Below, piece by piece: positions 1-8,891 of a DNA stretch of 64,000 nucleotides; positions within the stretch are counted from its first letter, which is position 1, and each line of letters opens with the position of its first letter. Made by a program: the position numbers and the translations under genes. The notes beneath the pieces were generated by a model that was given only the letters and a program-made list of their open reading frames with translations, ran no database searches and was not told the DNA's origin. Source of the DNA: Carnobacterium gallinarum DSM 4847 (GTDB lineage Bacteria; Bacillota; Bacilli; Lactobacillales; Carnobacteriaceae); NCBI RefSeq assembly GCF_000744375.1, contig NZ_JQLU01000004.1, forward strand, positions 124,001-188,000, in the 5' to 3' direction.

Positions 1-205
1 AATGGGAAAATTAGAAAAGAAAAAGGCAGATATGATTGTTGCAAATGATGTATCACAACCTCATGCAGGCTTTAATAAAGATACGAATGAAGTGACTATT
101 TATAGCAAATTAGCAGAGCCGATTGCATTATCAGTTAGAAGTAAAGCTGAGATTGCTAAAGGTATTTTAGCAGTTGTTTTAGAACAGCTCAATCGTAAAA
201 ATTAG
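1..205 (+). CDS. coaBC: CoaBC C-terminal fragment (phosphopantothenoylcysteine synthetase/decarboxylase), cut by window start
   Basis: Only the last ~67 residues are present. They contain the typical end of the phosphopantothenate-cysteine ligase (CoaB) half: a K-K-A-D-M-I-V-A-N-D-V segment, then a G-F-x-x-D-T-N-E-V-T strand and a final helix. CoaBC makes 4'-phosphopantetheine for coenzyme A in the cytoplasm. The ATG at base 2 is most likely an internal methionine, because the family is about 400 aa and the frame is open to the window edge. The position just upstream of priA matches the Bacillus order coaBC-priA-def-fmt. The omega subunit gene rpoZ was considered, since it lies close by in Bacillus, but the sequence does not match it. 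Confidence 0.85.
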   Translation, partial: MGKLEKKKADMIVANDVSQPHAGFNKDTNEVTIYSKLAEPIALSVRSKAEIAKGILAVVLEQLNRKN

Positions 206-229
206 CAGATGAAGAGGGTGTGAATGTAA

Positions 230-2644
230 ATGGTGTCAATTGCAAAGGTTATTGTAGATGTCCCAACAATGCAAACCAATCAGCCCTATGATTATGGTGT
301 TCCAAGTGAATTTGAGAAGCAACTGACTAGAGGAATGCGTGTTGAAGTTCCTTTTGGTAAAGGTGGTCGACGTGTTCAAGGTTTTGTGGTTGCGATTGTT
401 CACTCAACAGATTACACAGGTGAATTAAAATATATTGCAAATCTAATGGATTTGAATCCAGTTTTAAATGATGAAATGTTAGCACTAGGACAAGAAATGG
501 CGCGGACTACATTTGCCTTCCAAATTACTTGTCTGCAAACGATGTTGCCTAGTGTTATGCGTGCCAAATATGAAAAGAAAATTCGGTTGATTGATGAAAT
601 TCCAGAGGAACTTTTTTTTAGTTTGTTTAAAGGACAAGCTGAAATTAGTTGGATAGAAGCTGAAGAACGTGAGATATTGCCTCAATTAATGGAATTGAAA
701 AAAACGGATATGGTTGAAGTGATTTATGAAGTCCGAAATCAAGCTAGAGCAAAAAAACAACGGATGGTTAAAAGTTTACTTTCTTTTCAACAGGTAGAAG
801 AAGAGCTAAATGCGTTAGGCAAGCGAGGCCCTAAACAGCAAGTCTTATTAAGTTATCTTCAATCATTGGGAGAAGAAGTGAAAAGTGTTGCAGAAATAAA
901 AGCCACAACTTCCTTGACTGCTGCTAATTTAAAAGAGGCGGAAGTAAAAGGGTGGTTAGCTTTTTATGAAGAAGAAATTTACCGAGATCCTTTTAAAGAA
1001 CGTGAATTTAAGCAAACAGAAGCCTTTATCTTAAATGCTAGTCAGCAAGCGGCTATTACGCCAATATTAGCTGCTATGTCAGAAAATCGTGCTGAAACCT
1101 TTCTATTAAAAGGCGTTACAGGAAGCGGAAAAACAGAAGTCTACCTACAAACTATTGCTGAAACATTGCAACAAGGAAAAAGCGCCTTGATGTTAGTGCC
1201 AGAAATTGCTTTAACTCCTCAAATGGTGAATCATTTTAAAGGGCGTTTTGGTGATGAAGTTGCTGTGCTTCATAGTGGATTATCAGTAGGTGAAAAATAC
1301 GATGAGTGGCGCAAAATTGAGCGTGGTGAGGCAAAAGTTGTTGTCGGGGCTCGTTCGTCAATTTTTGCACCTGTAACGAATATTGGAGTTATTATTATTG
1401 ATGAAGAACATGAGGGTTCTTATAAACAAGACGAAAGCCCTCGTTATCATGCCCGTGATATTGCTTTGTGGCGGAGTCAATTCCATCATTGTCCAGTCAT
1501 ATTAGGTAGTGCTACGCCTTCATTGGAATCTCGTGCTAGGGCACAGAAAAATGTGTATACGTTATTAGAATTAACTGAAAGAGCCAACAAGAAGGCTCTG
1601 CCTGAAGTTGAGATTATTGATATGCGAGATGAATTAAAATTACAGAATCGTAGTAGTTTTTCATTGGTATTACAAGAAAAAATTCGTGATCGCATTGCCA
1701 AAAGAGAGCAAATCGTGTTATTGTTGAACAGGCGTGGCTATTCTTCATTTGTTATGTGCCGCGATTGTGGGTTTGTTTTACCTTGCCCAAACTGTGATAT
1801 CTCATTAACGTTACACATGGATACAAAAACAATGAAATGTCACTATTGTGGACATGAAGAGGGAATCCCTCATACGTGTCCAAGCTGTAAAGGTCATAAA
1901 ATTCGCTACTATGGAACTGGGACACAAAAAATTGAAGAAGAGTTACAAAGCTTAATTCCAGAAGCTTCGATTATTCGGATGGATGTAGATACAACTCGGA
2001 AAAAAGGCGCTCATGAAAAGTTATTAACAGCTTTTGGAAATGGAGAAGCCGATATTTTATTAGGGACACAAATGATTGCCAAAGGCTTGGATTTTCCCAA
2101 TATTACACTGGTTGGAGTTCTAAATGCTGATACAGCATTAGGGTTGCCTGATTTTCGTGCAAGTGAACGCACTTTTCAATTACTGACTCAAGTCAGTGGC
2201 CGTGCAGGACGTGCGGAATTAACTGGTGAAGTCATTGTGCAGACCTACAATCCAGAGCATTATGCGATTGTTTTAGCTCAAAAACATGATTACGATCATT
2301 TTTATCAGCATGAGATGATGTTACGGCATCGTGGTAGTTATCCACCTTATTATTACACAATTTTAATTACAACGAGCCATGAAGAAGAAGTTGTGGCGGC
2401 TAAAAAAATGCAAGAAATTGTTCAGTTTATTCGTCCAGAGATGCAGCCAGAAACGATTATTTTAGGACCAACTCCTAAAGCTGTAGCACGAGTCAATAAT
2501 CGCTACTATTATCAAACTATTATCAAATACAAACAGGAACCACAACTGTTTCCAAAATTACATGAGCTTTTAAACAACTCACAGAGAGAAATGGCCCGTG
2601 GTTTGCATGTATCAATCGATTCGGAACCAATGCATTTTATTTAA
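230..2644 (+). CDS. priA: Primosomal protein N' (PriA), replication restart helicase
   Basis: PriA is a 3'-5' superfamily 2 helicase that recognises stalled forks and starts DnaB reloading. The 804 aa length is normal. Walker A G-V-T-G-S-G-K-T is at residues 295-302 and the Walker B D-E-E-H at 391-394. A zinc-binding insert with paired CxxC motifs begins at Cys510 (C-R-D-C-G-F, C-P-N-C, C-H-Y-C, C-P-S-C). The N-terminal DNA-binding domain starts V-I-V-D-V-P. The ATG follows a GAGGGTG ribosome site. It is the second gene of the coaBC-priA-def-fmt-rsmB run and is followed by a 50-base gap, so transcription probably continues into def. Confidence 0.97.
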   Translation: MVSIAKVIVDVPTMQTNQPYDYGVPSEFEKQLTRGMRVEVPFGKGGRRVQGFVVAIVHSTDYTGELKYIANLMDLNPVLNDEMLALGQEMARTTFAFQITCLQTMLPSVMRAKYEKKIRLIDEIPEELFFSLFKGQAEISWIEAEEREILPQLMELKKTDMVEVIYEVRNQARAKKQRMVKSLLSFQQVEEELNALGKRGPKQQVLLSYLQSLGEEVKSVAEIKATTSLTAANLKEAEVKGWLAFYEEEIYRDPFKEREFKQTEAFILNASQQAAITPILAAMSENRAETFLLKGVTGSGKTEVYLQTIAETLQQGKSALMLVPEIALTPQMVNHFKGRFGDEVAVLHSGLSVGEKYDEWRKIERGEAKVVVGARSSIFAPVTNIGVIIIDEEHEGSYKQDESPRYHARDIALWRSQFHHCPVILGSATPSLESRARAQKNVYTLLELTERANKKALPEVEIIDMRDELKLQNRSSFSLVLQEKIRDRIAKREQIVLLLNRRGYSSFVMCRDCGFVLPCPNCDISLTLHMDTKTMKCHYCGHEEGIPHTCPSCKGHKIRYYGTGTQKIEEELQSLIPEASIIRMDVDTTRKKGAHEKLLTAFGNGEADILLGTQMIAKGLDFPNITLVGVLNADTALGLPDFRASERTFQLLTQVSGRAGRAELTGEVIVQTYNPEHYAIVLAQKHDYDHFYQHEMMLRHRGSYPPYYYTILITTSHEEEVVAAKKMQEIVQFIRPEMQPETIILGPTPKAVARVNNRYYYQTIIKYKQEPQLFPKLHELLNNSQREMARGLHVSIDSEPMHFI

Positions 2645-2694
2645 AAAATAAAGTCTGAACTAAATAAATTATAAAAAAGAGAGAAGGCGACTAA

Positions 2695-3189
2695 ATGGCA
2701 TTATTACCAATAGTCAAATATCCAGATGACATTCTTGAAAGCCCAACAGCTAAAGTCACTGAAATTACAGATGAAATTTTACAACTATTAAGTGATATGT
2801 ACGACACAATGATTGAAAATGATGGAATTGGAATTGCTGCGCCACAAGTTAATCAAAGTTTGCGTATTGCACTAGTTGAATTAGATGAAGAAACGGGTTT
2901 GTTTGAAATGATTAACCCTGAAATTATCGAAAAGGAAGGCTCAAGTATTGATGTAGAAGGCTGCCTTAGCTTTCCAGATGTATATGGTACTGTTGAACGA
3001 GCTGAGTATATTGTTGTTCGCTTTACCGATCGTTTTGGTGATGAATATGAGGTTGAAGCAGATGGCTATTTAGCTAGAGCTTTTCAGCATGAATTAGAGC
3101 ATTTAGATGGCCAACTATTTACTGACAAAATTATCGATCATATTGATCCTGAAGCCTTAGATGCGTATATGGAGGAACATGAAGAATGA
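2695..3189 (+). CDS. def: Peptide deformylase
   Basis: Removes the formyl group from the first methionine of new proteins. The three family motifs are present: G-I-G-I-A-A-P-Q from residue 44, E-G-C-L-S with metal ligand Cys90, and H-E-L-E-H with metal ligands His132 and His136 and catalytic Glu133. At 164 aa it belongs with the short, fmt-linked deformylases (like Bacillus DefA) rather than the longer Gram-positive type. A GAGAAGG ribosome site lies before the ATG. Its stop overlaps the fmt start (ATGA), so the two are translationally coupled; fmt adds the formyl group that this enzyme removes. Confidence 0.97.
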   Translation: MALLPIVKYPDDILESPTAKVTEITDEILQLLSDMYDTMIENDGIGIAAPQVNQSLRIALVELDEETGLFEMINPEIIEKEGSSIDVEGCLSFPDVYGTVERAEYIVVRFTDRFGDEYEVEADGYLARAFQHELEHLDGQLFTDKIIDHIDPEALDAYMEEHEE

Positions 3190-4142
3190 CAAAAATTGTA
3201 TTTATGGGAACCCCAGCATTTTCAGTGCCAATTTTAGAAGCATTGATTGCACATGAGGAATACGAAGTAGTAGCTGTTGTTACACAACCAGATCGACCAG
3301 TTGGGCGTAAGAAAGTACTTACTCCAACACCGGTTAAAGAAGCAGCTGTAAAACAAGGAATCATGGTGTTACAACCTGAAAAAATTAGTGGTTCAGCCGA
3401 GATGCAAGCAATCGTTGAATTGCAACCAGATTTAATCGTCACTGCAGCTTTTGGTCAATTTTTGCCACAAAGCTTATTAGATGTACCTAGACTAGGTGCG
3501 GTTAACGTTCATGCTTCGTTGTTACCGAAATACCGTGGTGGCGCACCTATTCATTATGCATTAATCAACGGTGAAACAGAAACCGGCGTAACGATTATGT
3601 ATATGGAAAAGAAAATGGATGCCGGTGATATTTTAGGGCAACGGACATTAAGTATTACATCAAAAGACGATGTTGGAAGTTTGTTTGAGCGATTAAGTAT
3701 TGTTGGTCGTGATTTATTACTAGAAACGTTGCCACATCTAATCGCAGGAACGATTCAACCCATCAAACAAGATGAAGCTCTAGTCACGTATTCACCAAAT
3801 ATTTCACGAGAAGAAGAAGTTGTGGATTGGGGAAAAACGGCGACAGAGATTGATTGGAAAGTCCGTGGCATGCGTCCGTGGCCAGTAGCTTATACTATGT
3901 TACAAGGCAATCGTTTAAAGATATGGGATGTTACTCCTATGGTAGATGAGAAAACAATAGAAAAACCTGGGACGATTATTGCTCTTGAAAAAGAAGCTAT
4001 TCTAGTGGCTTGTGGAGCTGGAACGGTTTTACGATTAAATCAAATTCAACCAGCTGGAAAAGGCAAATTAACTGCTGGTGAGTTTTTACGAGGCGTTGGT
4101 AGTCAATTAACTGTTGGAGAAATGGTGGGACAAGATGCCTAA
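3186..4142 (+). CDS. fmt: Methionyl-tRNA formyltransferase
   Basis: Transfers a formyl group from 10-formyl-tetrahydrofolate to initiator Met-tRNA. The 318 aa length is typical. The N-terminal Rossmann-like domain starts with F-M-G-T-P-x-F-S-V-P. The family signature N-V-H-A-S-L-L-P-K-Y-R-G-G-A-P-I-H carries the catalytic Asn and His, followed by G-E-T-E-T-G-V-T. The C-terminal OB-fold tRNA-binding domain is complete (ends near F-L-R-G-V-G-S-Q). The start overlaps the def stop by 4 bases and the end overlaps rsmB by 8 bases, indicating one tightly coupled operon. Confidence 0.97.
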   Translation: MTKIVFMGTPAFSVPILEALIAHEEYEVVAVVTQPDRPVGRKKVLTPTPVKEAAVKQGIMVLQPEKISGSAEMQAIVELQPDLIVTAAFGQFLPQSLLDVPRLGAVNVHASLLPKYRGGAPIHYALINGETETGVTIMYMEKKMDAGDILGQRTLSITSKDDVGSLFERLSIVGRDLLLETLPHLIAGTIQPIKQDEALVTYSPNISREEEVVDWGKTATEIDWKVRGMRPWPVAYTMLQGNRLKIWDVTPMVDEKTIEKPGTIIALEKEAILVACGAGTVLRLNQIQPAGKGKLTAGEFLRGVGSQLTVGEMVGQDA

Positions 4143-5523
4143 ACAAGAAAATGAAAAGAAACCTGAAATTCAAAAACGCAATACAAAAAAAACAAGTCGT
4201 TATTTAGCAATGGAAATTTTAGATAAAACTGAAAAAAATGGGGCATACTCAAACTTACTTTTAAACGAGTCTATTCAAAAAAATAAATTAAGTTCAGCAG
4301 ATGCTGGTTTATTGACTGAATTAGTATATGGCGTGTTGCAACGTCGCTTAACACTTGATTTTTATTTAGCTGATTTTTTAAATGAAGATAAAAAAATTGA
4401 TTCATGGGTCCGTAATTTATTGCGTTTATCCATTTATCAAATGATTTATTTAGACAAAATTCCACAACATGCAATCCTTTTTGAAGCTGCAGAAATTGCG
4501 AAGAAAAAAGGACATGTAGGCGTTAGTAAATTTGTAAATGGTGTGTTGCGTAATGCAGAGCGTCGTGGTTTTAAAGACTTAGATAAGATTGAAAATGATG
4601 CTGAACGTTTAAGTTTAGAAATTAGTATGCCGTTATGGTTAGTTGAAAAATTCATTCAACAAATTGGTTTTGACGAAACTCGAGAGTTGGGAGAATCCTT
4701 ATTAATTCCAAGTCGTGCTAGTGCTAGAGTTAATCAACGTTATTTAACGGTTGATGAAGCATTGGAGGCCCTTGAAGAAGAAGGCTTTGCCGTTCGCAAA
4801 AGTGAAATTACGCCTGATGCTGTCATTAGTGATGGTGGTCATTTTGCCTCTTCTCCTCTATTTACATCAGGTCAGTTGACAATTCAAGACGAAACATCAA
4901 TGCTTGTAGCACCAGCTATGCAAATCGAATCTCACCATCAAGTATTAGATGCTTGTGCTGCTCCCGGTGGGAAAACAACACATATTGCTTCGTTCTTATC
5001 TAAGGAAGCTGGCGGAAAAGTTACAGCGCTAGACTTGCATAAGCATAAAATAAAATTAATCAACGAAAATGCTGCTCGTTTACATGTAGATGATGTTGTA
5101 GAAGGCGTTGTTTTAGATGCTAGAAAAGTCGATGAATTATTTGAAAATGAAACATTTGATCGGATTTTAGTAGATGCTCCTTGTTCAGGTTTAGGTCTAA
5201 TGCGTCGGAAACCAGATATTAAATATACGAAAAAAGAACGGGATTTGCTTAACTTACAGAAGATTCAATTAGAAATTTTGGAAAGTGTTGCACCAAAATT
5301 GAAAAAATACGGTATAATGGTCTATAGCACATGTACAATTACAGAAGAAGAGAATAGTCAAACAGTTGAACAATTTTTAGCCTTACATCCTGAATTTGAA
5401 AAGACAACGATTTTAGTTGATGATACGCTTAAGCCTTGTCTGGATGATGAGCTGCTACAAATTTATCCTCATGATTTTGATACAGATGGATTTTTTATCA
5501 GCTGTCTAAAAAAAGTAAACTAG
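4135..5523 (+). CDS. rsmB: 16S rRNA (cytosine-967-C5)-methyltransferase RsmB
   Basis: Methylates C967 of 16S rRNA using SAM. An N-terminal NusB-like RNA-binding domain covers about the first 140 residues. The methyltransferase domain has the SAM loop D-A-C-A-A-P-G-G-K-T from residue 272, D-A-P-C-S-G with Cys350, and Y-S-T-C-T with nucleophile Cys400. I place the start at the ATG reading M-P-K-Q-E-N, giving 462 aa, because a GGTGGGA ribosome site precedes it; an upstream in-frame ATG lies deeper inside fmt. Bacillus has rlmN next; here stp follows directly. Confidence 0.95.
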   Translation: MPKQENEKKPEIQKRNTKKTSRYLAMEILDKTEKNGAYSNLLLNESIQKNKLSSADAGLLTELVYGVLQRRLTLDFYLADFLNEDKKIDSWVRNLLRLSIYQMIYLDKIPQHAILFEAAEIAKKKGHVGVSKFVNGVLRNAERRGFKDLDKIENDAERLSLEISMPLWLVEKFIQQIGFDETRELGESLLIPSRASARVNQRYLTVDEALEALEEEGFAVRKSEITPDAVISDGGHFASSPLFTSGQLTIQDETSMLVAPAMQIESHHQVLDACAAPGGKTTHIASFLSKEAGGKVTALDLHKHKIKLINENAARLHVDDVVEGVVLDARKVDELFENETFDRILVDAPCSGLGLMRRKPDIKYTKKERDLLNLQKIQLEILESVAPKLKKYGIMVYSTCTITEEENSQTVEQFLALHPEFEKTTILVDDTLKPCLDDELLQIYPHDFDTDGFFISCLKKVN

Positions 5524-5553
5524 AAATTATGAAGATTTGAATGAGGTGGAGAA

Positions 5554-6297
5554 ATGCACGTTGTATTTCATAGTGATGTCGGAAAAATAAGAAAAAATAA
5601 TCAAGATTTTGCTGGACAATTTGACAATCAAGTTGGCTTAAAGCTAGTTGTTGTTTGTGATGGAATGGGTGGTCATAAAGCTGGTGATGTTGCTAGTGAA
5701 ATGGCTGTTTCACATCTGGGTCATGCTTGGGAAGAAACCAATTTTACAACTGCTGAAGAAGTGACTCAGTGGATGTTAAAACAAATTAGTCTTGAGAATG
5801 AAAGAATTGTTGGAAAATCAAATCAATTTTCTGATTTAGATGGAATGGGAACAACATTAGTTGCAGCGGTTTTATTTGAACATGAATTGGTGATTGCTAA
5901 TATTGGGGATAGCCGCGGTTATTTATATTCCAATCAAAAATTAATTCAGTTAACGGAAGACCATTCTCTTGTAAATGAGTTGGTGAAAAGTGGCGAGATT
6001 ACGTCAGAAGCAGCCGCAAACCATCCTCGAAAAAATGTATTAACTAGATCATTAGGCGTTTCTTCTGAAATCGATATTGATATTACCATATTCCAAATTT
6101 TACCAGAAGATATTTTATTACTTTGTTCTGATGGTTTAACCAATATGGTGACAGATGATACTATTTTAAACATTTTAAGTGAGAAAATTTTACTAGAAGA
6201 TAAAGTGGAATCGCTAGTAACGCTAGCTAATGAACAAGGTGGAGCTGATAATATTACGGTTTTATTAGCTGATTTTGCCATGAGAGAGGAGCAATAA
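5554..6297 (+). CDS. stp: PP2C-type Ser/Thr protein phosphatase Stp/PrpC
   Basis: Mn/Mg-dependent phosphatase that reverses phosphorylation by the adjacent PASTA kinase. All PP2C motifs are visible in order: G-x-x-R-x-x-N-Q-D near the N-terminus, C-D-G-M-G-G-H, G-M-G-T-T, N-I-G-D-S-R, E-D-H-S, a late C-S-D-G-L-T, and the terminal G-G-A-D-N-I-T, supplying the metal-binding aspartates. Length (247 aa) is normal. Ribosome site GAGGTGG. The kinase start lies 5 bases after the stop, so the pair is co-translated, as in most Firmicutes. Confidence 0.96.
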   Translation: MHVVFHSDVGKIRKNNQDFAGQFDNQVGLKLVVVCDGMGGHKAGDVASEMAVSHLGHAWEETNFTTAEEVTQWMLKQISLENERIVGKSNQFSDLDGMGTTLVAAVLFEHELVIANIGDSRGYLYSNQKLIQLTEDHSLVNELVKSGEITSEAAANHPRKNVLTRSLGVSSEIDIDITIFQILPEDILLLCSDGLTNMVTDDTILNILSEKILLEDKVESLVTLANEQGGADNITVLLADFAMREEQ

Positions 6298-6302
6298 CGT
6301 CT

Positions 6303-8324
6303 ATGGAAATAGGTACAAAATTAAGTGGACGCTATAAGATCATTGGTACTGTCGGTGGCGGTGGTATGGCAAATGTCTATTTAGCCCACGATTTAATCTT
6401 AGATCGAGATGTAGCAGTCAAAGTACTGCGATATGACTTTAGAGAAGATAAAGATATTATTAGACGTTTTCAAAGGGAAGCTCTTTCTGCAACAGAATTA
6501 GTTCATCCGAATATTGTCAGTGTTTACGATGTTGGTGAGGAGGATAATTTCCAATATATTGTCATGGAATATGTACCGGGTACAGATTTAAAAAAATATA
6601 TTGTGCATCATTTTCCGATTCCATACCAAAAGGTCATTGATATTATGGAGCAAATCCTTTCAGCCGTATCGGATGCCCATAGAAATCGGATTATTCATCG
6701 TGATTTAAAGCCACAGAATGTGTTGATTGATGAAGCGGGAGTAGTAAAAATTACTGATTTTGGAATTGCCGTTGCATTATCAGAAACATCAATTACTCAA
6801 ACCAATTCACTACTAGGTTCGGTACATTATTTATCACCAGAACAAGCTCGTGGCAGTATGGCAACAAAACAATCAGATATTTATGCGTTGGGAATTATTC
6901 TCTATGAATTGTTGACAGGGAATGTACCTTTTGAAGGAGAATCGGCAGTATCTATTGCCTTAAAACATTTCCAAGAAACGGTTCCGTCGGTCAAAGCTTT
7001 TGATGGACGCATTCCGCAAGCTTTAGAGAATGTTGTGTTAAAAGCAACTGCTAAAGAAGCCAGCGATCGCTATCAATCAGCAGAAGAAATGTCAGCCGAT
7101 TTAACGACAGCTTTATCTCCACAACGAGCGTCTGAACCTAAGTTTGAGCCAGCAAGTATGATGGAAGATACAAAAATTTTGACGCCGATTCCTGTAGTTG
7201 AAGAGGAAGAAGCTTCGATAGTTGAGTCTGAGACACCAAATGAGAATGAAAAAGTATCCAAAACGAAAAAATCTAAAAATAAGAAAATCGTTATTTTTTC
7301 TATATTAGCGGTCGTTTTATTACTCGTTGGTGGATTCTTCGCCATTGCTATGAGTGGTCCTAAAGATGTGAAAATTCCAAATGTAACAGGATTAACCGAG
7401 GATCAGGCAACTTCAAAACTAACAGAGGCAAAACTAAAAGTTGGTGAAACTTCTCAAGAAGCTAATTCAGATGTTGAAGAAGGCAAAATCATTCGTACAA
7501 ATCCTAAGGGTGATCGTACGGTTAAAGAAAACACAAAAATTGATCTAATTGTGAGTACTGGGAAAGCAACTGAAAAATTCGGCAACTACGTTGGGGAAGA
7601 TTTCCAAGTTGTCAAAGCCAAACTAACAAATGCAAAGTATGATATCAAAACGCCTGTAGAAGTCTTTAGTGACAGTCCAAAAGGTCAAATTATCGAGCAA
7701 AATATACAAAGTGGTCAGGAAGTTGTTCCTAGTGAAACTCAGATTATCTTTACAATCAGTAAAGGGGAGCAAGGTTATGTAATGCCAGACATGTCTACGT
7801 ATAGTAAAAAAGATGTGGATGATATTGCATCAGCGCAAGGTTTAAAAGCTACGTATAATTATGACTACTCCAATACTGTAGCGGCTGGTTTAGTAATGGC
7901 GCAAACTCCACAAGCTGGTGAGACGGTTTTCCGTGGAGACTCGATTTCGGTTACATTATCTAATGGACCAAAAGAAGTTCTAGTTAATTCTGTAACTAAA
8001 AAATTAACATTAACGTATGTTGCGAAGAAAACAAGTTCAGCGACAGCTGAAAATAGTCAAACAACTACTGATTCTACTAGTGATAGTGGAAATAGCAGTT
8101 CAAGTAGCAGTAGCTCTTCTAGTGTAGCTCCAGTCAATGAACCAAGTAAATTTGAGGTTTACATTGAAGATGAAGAAAATAACTTTAATTCGCCAGTGAT
8201 TACAAAAACAATTACAGCGACTGAAGTAATTGATGTAACGTTTAAGATTAAAGAAGGTGGAACAGCACGTTATAAGATTTTACGTGACGGTGTTGAGATT
8301 GAATCTAATACAGTGACACAATAG
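6303..8324 (+). CDS. prkC: Membrane PASTA-domain Ser/Thr protein kinase (PrkC/Stk)
   Basis: Senses peptidoglycan or lipid II fragments outside the cell and phosphorylates cell wall, division and translation factors inside. N-terminal kinase domain: glycine loop G-G-G-G-M-A, Lys40 in V-A-V-K, catalytic H-R-D at 132-134, D-F-G at 152-154, and S-P-E-Q-A-R-G. An acidic juxtamembrane stretch precedes one transmembrane helix (about 329-350). Three PASTA repeats follow, then a Ser-rich linker and a C-terminal beta-rich domain of roughly 60 residues. A terminator follows, closing the priA-prkC transcription block. Confidence 0.96.
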   Translation: MEIGTKLSGRYKIIGTVGGGGMANVYLAHDLILDRDVAVKVLRYDFREDKDIIRRFQREALSATELVHPNIVSVYDVGEEDNFQYIVMEYVPGTDLKKYIVHHFPIPYQKVIDIMEQILSAVSDAHRNRIIHRDLKPQNVLIDEAGVVKITDFGIAVALSETSITQTNSLLGSVHYLSPEQARGSMATKQSDIYALGIILYELLTGNVPFEGESAVSIALKHFQETVPSVKAFDGRIPQALENVVLKATAKEASDRYQSAEEMSADLTTALSPQRASEPKFEPASMMEDTKILTPIPVVEEEEASIVESETPNENEKVSKTKKSKNKKIVIFSILAVVLLLVGGFFAIAMSGPKDVKIPNVTGLTEDQATSKLTEAKLKVGETSQEANSDVEEGKIIRTNPKGDRTVKENTKIDLIVSTGKATEKFGNYVGEDFQVVKAKLTNAKYDIKTPVEVFSDSPKGQIIEQNIQSGQEVVPSETQIIFTISKGEQGYVMPDMSTYSKKDVDDIASAQGLKATYNYDYSNTVAAGLVMAQTPQAGETVFRGDSISVTLSNGPKEVLVNSVTKKLTLTYVAKKTSSATAENSQTTTDSTSDSGNSSSSSSSSSSVAPVNEPSKFEVYIEDEENNFNSPVITKTITATEVIDVTFKIKEGGTARYKILRDGVEIESNTVTQ

Positions 8325-8337
8325 AGATAAGTGTCAG

Positions 8338-8389
8338 AAGTTTCTTTTGAAGGGTGGGGTATACCCACTTTTTAGGAGAAGCTTTTTTT
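8338..8389 (+). terminator. Rho-independent terminator after prkC
   Basis: Nested hairpin: an outer arm AAGTTTCT pairs with AGAAGCTT (one G-U), an inner arm GTGGG pairs with CCCAC, and seven T residues follow. It ends the conserved stp-prkC transcript before the inserted pair of unknown genes. Confidence 0.85.
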
Positions 8390-8397
8390 ATTTAGCT

Positions 8398-8425
8398 TTA
8401 ACAGATATATGGACTATGATAAAAT
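8398..8425 (+). promoter_or_regulatory. Promoter for the 138 aa / DUF4132 gene pair
   Basis: TTAACA, a 16-base spacer and TAAAAT, each five of six matches to the sigma-A consensus. It lies just after the prkC terminator and 35 bases before a GTG start, so the inserted pair appears to be its own transcription unit. Confidence 0.55.
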
Positions 8426-8459
8426 ATAAAATCAATGAACTAAAGAAAGGATTGAAAAA

Positions 8460-8876
8460 GTGAAACTTTATACGCAAGTAAAAGCATTAGGCAAACGGCG
8501 TCCAGTCTTAGAATTACAAACAACTGAATTAACTAAAATAAGAACGTTAGAAGAAATTTTAACAGAACTAGTCACTCAAAACGTAACGGAGTTCAATCAA
8601 AAGCCGGTAGATCAACTGGTTTTTCACTATTTGATTGATAATGATCTAGAAGAGGCAGCCGGAAATGGAAAAATTGGTTTTGGTAGAAAGCAAAGTGAGA
8701 AACAACAAGACGTTCAGCTAGCGATTGAGAACGCTTTACAAAGTTTTAAAGATGGAATTTATTTAGTCTTAATCAATGATCAAGAAATTACAGATTTAAC
8801 AACGCCTTTAAGTTTAAAAGAAGAAGATGTTTTCACGTTTATAAAATTAACCATGCTATCAGGACGCATGTGGTAG
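8460..8876 (+). CDS. Small protein of unknown function, partner of the DUF4132-type giant
   Basis: I do not recognise this 138 aa protein. It starts with GTG after an AGAAAGG ribosome site. It has no signal peptide and no membrane segment. The N-terminal half is charged; the C-terminal third is regular and hydrophobic (I-Y-L-V-L-I-N-D-Q-E-I-T-D-L) and ends in T-M-L-S-G-R-M-W. That could be a small alpha/beta fold with a conserved tail, but this is a guess. The next gene starts 15 bases downstream, so the two are very likely one operon and may act as a complex. Confidence 0.8.
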   Translation: MKLYTQVKALGKRRPVLELQTTELTKIRTLEEILTELVTQNVTEFNQKPVDQLVFHYLIDNDLEEAAGNGKIGFGRKQSEKQQDVQLAIENALQSFKDGIYLVLINDQEITDLTTPLSLKEEDVFTFIKLTMLSGRMW

Positions 8877-8891
8877 AGAGTAGGAAGTAAG

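Noticed and set aside
1-205. First gene taken as RNA polymerase omega subunit (rpoZ) because of its length and place near priA
   Set aside because: The sequence matches the end of CoaBC (V-A-N-D-V, D-T-N-E-V-T), not omega.
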